7,078 nt of DNA, from positions 1-7,078 of the forward strand of contig JBDZVX010000122.1 of the NCBI GenBank assembly GCA_040255925.1, given 5' to 3'. A model generated the notes under the pieces. It was given only the letters and a program-made list of their open reading frames with translations, did no database searches and had not been told where the DNA came from. The position numbers and the translations under genes were made by a program. Shown piece after piece: positions 5,740-7,078 of the stretch; the first letter of the stretch is position 1, and each line of letters begins with the position of its first letter. The stretch is from Nitrolancea sp040255925 (lineage in GTDB: Bacteria; Chloroflexota; Chloroflexia; Thermomicrobiales; Thermomicrobiaceae).

Positions 5740-7078
5740 ATGACTCGGGGCCATGATCCTCGTCGGGTCCGCTGGGCTGGCATTGGATCGCGCGGCATAC
5801 GGCTCGCGGTTGTCGCGCTCTTACTCGCGCTTCTGGCGCTGCCGGTGCTGCCGGCGGCCGCGGCATCACCCACCATCAGCATTTCACCCACCAGTCGCTC
5901 CTTGAACACCGATACCGCGGCAGAGTTCACGATTACGTATAAGAATTCGAGCGGTAACCCCCAGGAGGGCGTTCCAATTCAGATGAAGGTCACCGGCGCC
6001 AATACCTACAGTAATCCCGTATTCTACGAAACAAATTCGAATGGCCAGTTACTCTTCTCTTATCGCGGCAAATACAGCGGCGTGGATACCGTGACGACGT
6101 GGGTCGATTTCGTCCGCGATGGCAAACTTGACCCCGACGATCCCCGAGAGATCTCCGCCACCGCCAAGGTCACCTGGACCAATCTGAACCAGGCCAGCAG
6201 CGTGACGTTGACCCCGGAGCAGACGAGCCCGGCGGTAGGGACCAAAATCAATCTGAACGTCAACGTCAAGAACCGGCTCGGTAAGCCGGTTGCCAGCGTT
6301 TTGGTGCATGCCACGGTGGCGGGCGCGAACCCGTCAAGCGGCGCGGGCTGGACCGATGCAAACGGAAACATTTCTTTCAGCCTTCGCGGTACGAAGGCAG
6401 GGACCGACACGATTACCACCTACGCCGACATCAATGGCAACAACGAACAGAACGAGGGTGAGCCGTCCGCTTCCAGGACCGTGACCTGGATTCCGCCACG
6501 GAATAGTACGCTCACGATGACCGCCTCCAACACTACTCCACAGACCGGTTCCGAGGCGACGCTGACTACCGTCCTGAAGGACGGATCAGGCAACCCCATC
6601 CCTGGTGCCGATGTTCGGTTAGAGATCACCGGACCAAACGAGACGGAAGACACGAAGACCACGGACAAGGATGGAAAGGCGGCTCTGACCTACACCGGCA
6701 CCGAGGCCGGTATTGATTCCGTGACCGCGTACGTTGATTTCAATCAGGACGAAATCCAGGACGATGACGAGCCCTCCTCCACGGTGACGATCACGTGGTC
6801 TGAGCCGTCCGCGTCGCCGTCGCCATCGCCGTCGCCAGCTCCGGCTCCGGGATCGTTCGGCCCAGCTCAGGCGGCCCAGGCGAGAAATGACTGCACCTTC
6901 TATCCGGAAACCCAGCACAACCTCTGTGGTGGCTTTCGCGACTACTGGAACTCGTTCGGTGGCCTGGCGGTCTACGGCCTGCCCCTTACCGAGGAGTTCC
7001 AGGAGAATGGCATAACCACCCAGTACTTCGAGCGGGCGCGCTTCGAGTGGCACCCCGGCTCCTGGCCGGAACGCTCCG
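5740..7078 (+). CDS. Secreted protein with three Big-1-like Ig domains and a Chloroflexota-type C-terminal repeat (right end cut)
   Basis: The frame is open from ATG 5740 to the right edge: 446 residues, no stop. GAAGGG (5729-5734) lies 5 nt before the ATG. Residues 1-42 form a Sec signal peptide: Arg-rich start, hydrophobic core (LAVVALLLALLALPVL) and an AAAA|S-type cleavage region. Three repeats follow (about 44-146, 152-250, 255-353). Each has a strand-rich Big-1/invasin-like pattern (V.L.V...G.P..G..V...V.G......TD.NG...FS.RG...G.DT.T.YVDFN) and ends in VTW or ITW. Each carries an acidic EF-hand-like loop. A Ser-Pro/Ala-Pro linker (356-371) leads to a domain starting at 384 with FYPET, GGF.DYW, GGLAVYG.PLTEEF and QYFERARFEWHP, a pattern seen in many exported Chloroflexota proteins. 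Cys385 and Cys396 could form a disulfide. The likely role is structural or adhesive at the cell surface; no catalytic motif is visible. Confidence 0.9.
   Translation, partial: MTRGHDPRRVRWAGIGSRGIRLAVVALLLALLALPVLPAAAASPTISISPTSRSLNTDTAAEFTITYKNSSGNPQEGVPIQMKVTGANTYSNPVFYETNSNGQLLFSYRGKYSGVDTVTTWVDFVRDGKLDPDDPREISATAKVTWTNLNQASSVTLTPEQTSPAVGTKINLNVNVKNRLGKPVASVLVHATVAGANPSSGAGWTDANGNISFSLRGTKAGTDTITTYADINGNNEQNEGEPSASRTVTWIPPRNSTLTMTASNTTPQTGSEATLTTVLKDGSGNPIPGADVRLEITGPNETEDTKTTDKDGKAALTYTGTEAGIDSVTAYVDFNQDEIQDDDEPSSTVTITWSEPSASPSPSPSPAPAPGSFGPAQAAQARNDCTFYPETQHNLCGGFRDYWNSFGGLAVYGLPLTEEFQENGITTQYFERARFEWHPGSWPERS
5869..6798 (+). repeat. Three tandem Ig-like domain repeats within the secreted protein
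   Basis: The units span about 5869-6177, 6193-6489 and 6502-6798, each near 300 nt or 100 residues. They are related at protein level, with shared G.DT/S.T.(Y/W).D and an EPS..VTW-like ending in units 2 and 3, but have diverged at DNA level. Unit 1 is the most different (DPRE in place of EPS). Confidence 0.8.
6814..6837 (+). repeat. Short tandem hexamer repeat encoding the Ser-Pro linker
   Basis: Four copies of TCGCCR in a row encode SPSPSPSP, followed by Ala-Pro codons (GCTCCG twice). This is the flexible spacer between the Ig-like domains and the C-terminal domain. Such repeats can change copy number by slippage in multiples of two residues without breaking the frame. Confidence 0.75.

Noticed and set aside
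5717..5743. An eight-codon upstream frame (ATG at 5717) whose TGA overlaps the ATG of the secreted protein.
   Set aside because: It is too short to judge, has no clear ribosome site of its own, and covers the purine-rich Shine-Dalgarno region where such frames arise by chance.
5300..5869. A 189-residue minus-strand open frame spanning the intergenic region.
   Set aside because: Its translation is Pro/Arg/Ser-rich with no domain, has no evident ribosome site, and runs antisense through the signal-peptide codons of the secreted protein and across the marR promoter region.

Overview
The window reads as a piece of a Chloroflexota chromosome, most likely from the Thermomicrobia/Sphaerobacter side. 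The base composition is moderately high in G+C. The strongest taxonomic hint is the end of the rightmost protein, which has the FYPET...GGF.DYW..FGGLAVYG.PLTEEF...QYFERARFEWHP pattern that recurs in secreted Chloroflexota proteins. This placement is inference from recalled family patterns, not from a search.

Left part (about 1-5303, all on the minus strand): a compact six-gene transport cluster. In transcription order it holds a MarR-type regulator (4794-5234), a 14-helix DHA2/EmrB-type drug:H+ antiporter with a long C-terminal tail (2740-4716), two small two-helix membrane proteins resembling SPW-repeat proteins (2248-2703 and 1976-2251, stop and start overlapping as ATGA), a DrrA-type ABC ATPase (862-1905) and its DrrB-type ABC-2 permease (start at 862, running off the left edge). 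The ATPase stop and permease start overlap as TAATG. A textbook sigma-70-like promoter (TTGACG, 17 bp, TACGAT) lies just upstream of marR. No convincing terminator is seen between the genes, so one transcript under MarR control is the simplest reading. The cluster would combine a proton-driven and an ATP-driven exporter for drugs, lipids or other hydrophobic compounds.

Middle (5235-5739): about 505 bases between divergent genes. Besides the marR promoter it holds nested direct repeats around that promoter, a GC-rich element able to form two mutually exclusive hairpins, a short helix-turn-helix-like ORF that looks like a relic, a weak candidate rightward promoter and a strong isolated hairpin.

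Right part (5740-7078, plus strand, open at the right edge): a secreted protein with a signal peptide, three tandem Big-1-like immunoglobulin domains each carrying an EF-hand-like acidic loop, a Ser-Pro/Ala-Pro linker, and the start of the Chloroflexota-type C-terminal repeat with a Cys pair.

I see no clearly new system. The points most worth checking are the paired small membrane proteins embedded between two exporters, the extra tail on the antiporter, and the structured intergenic region.
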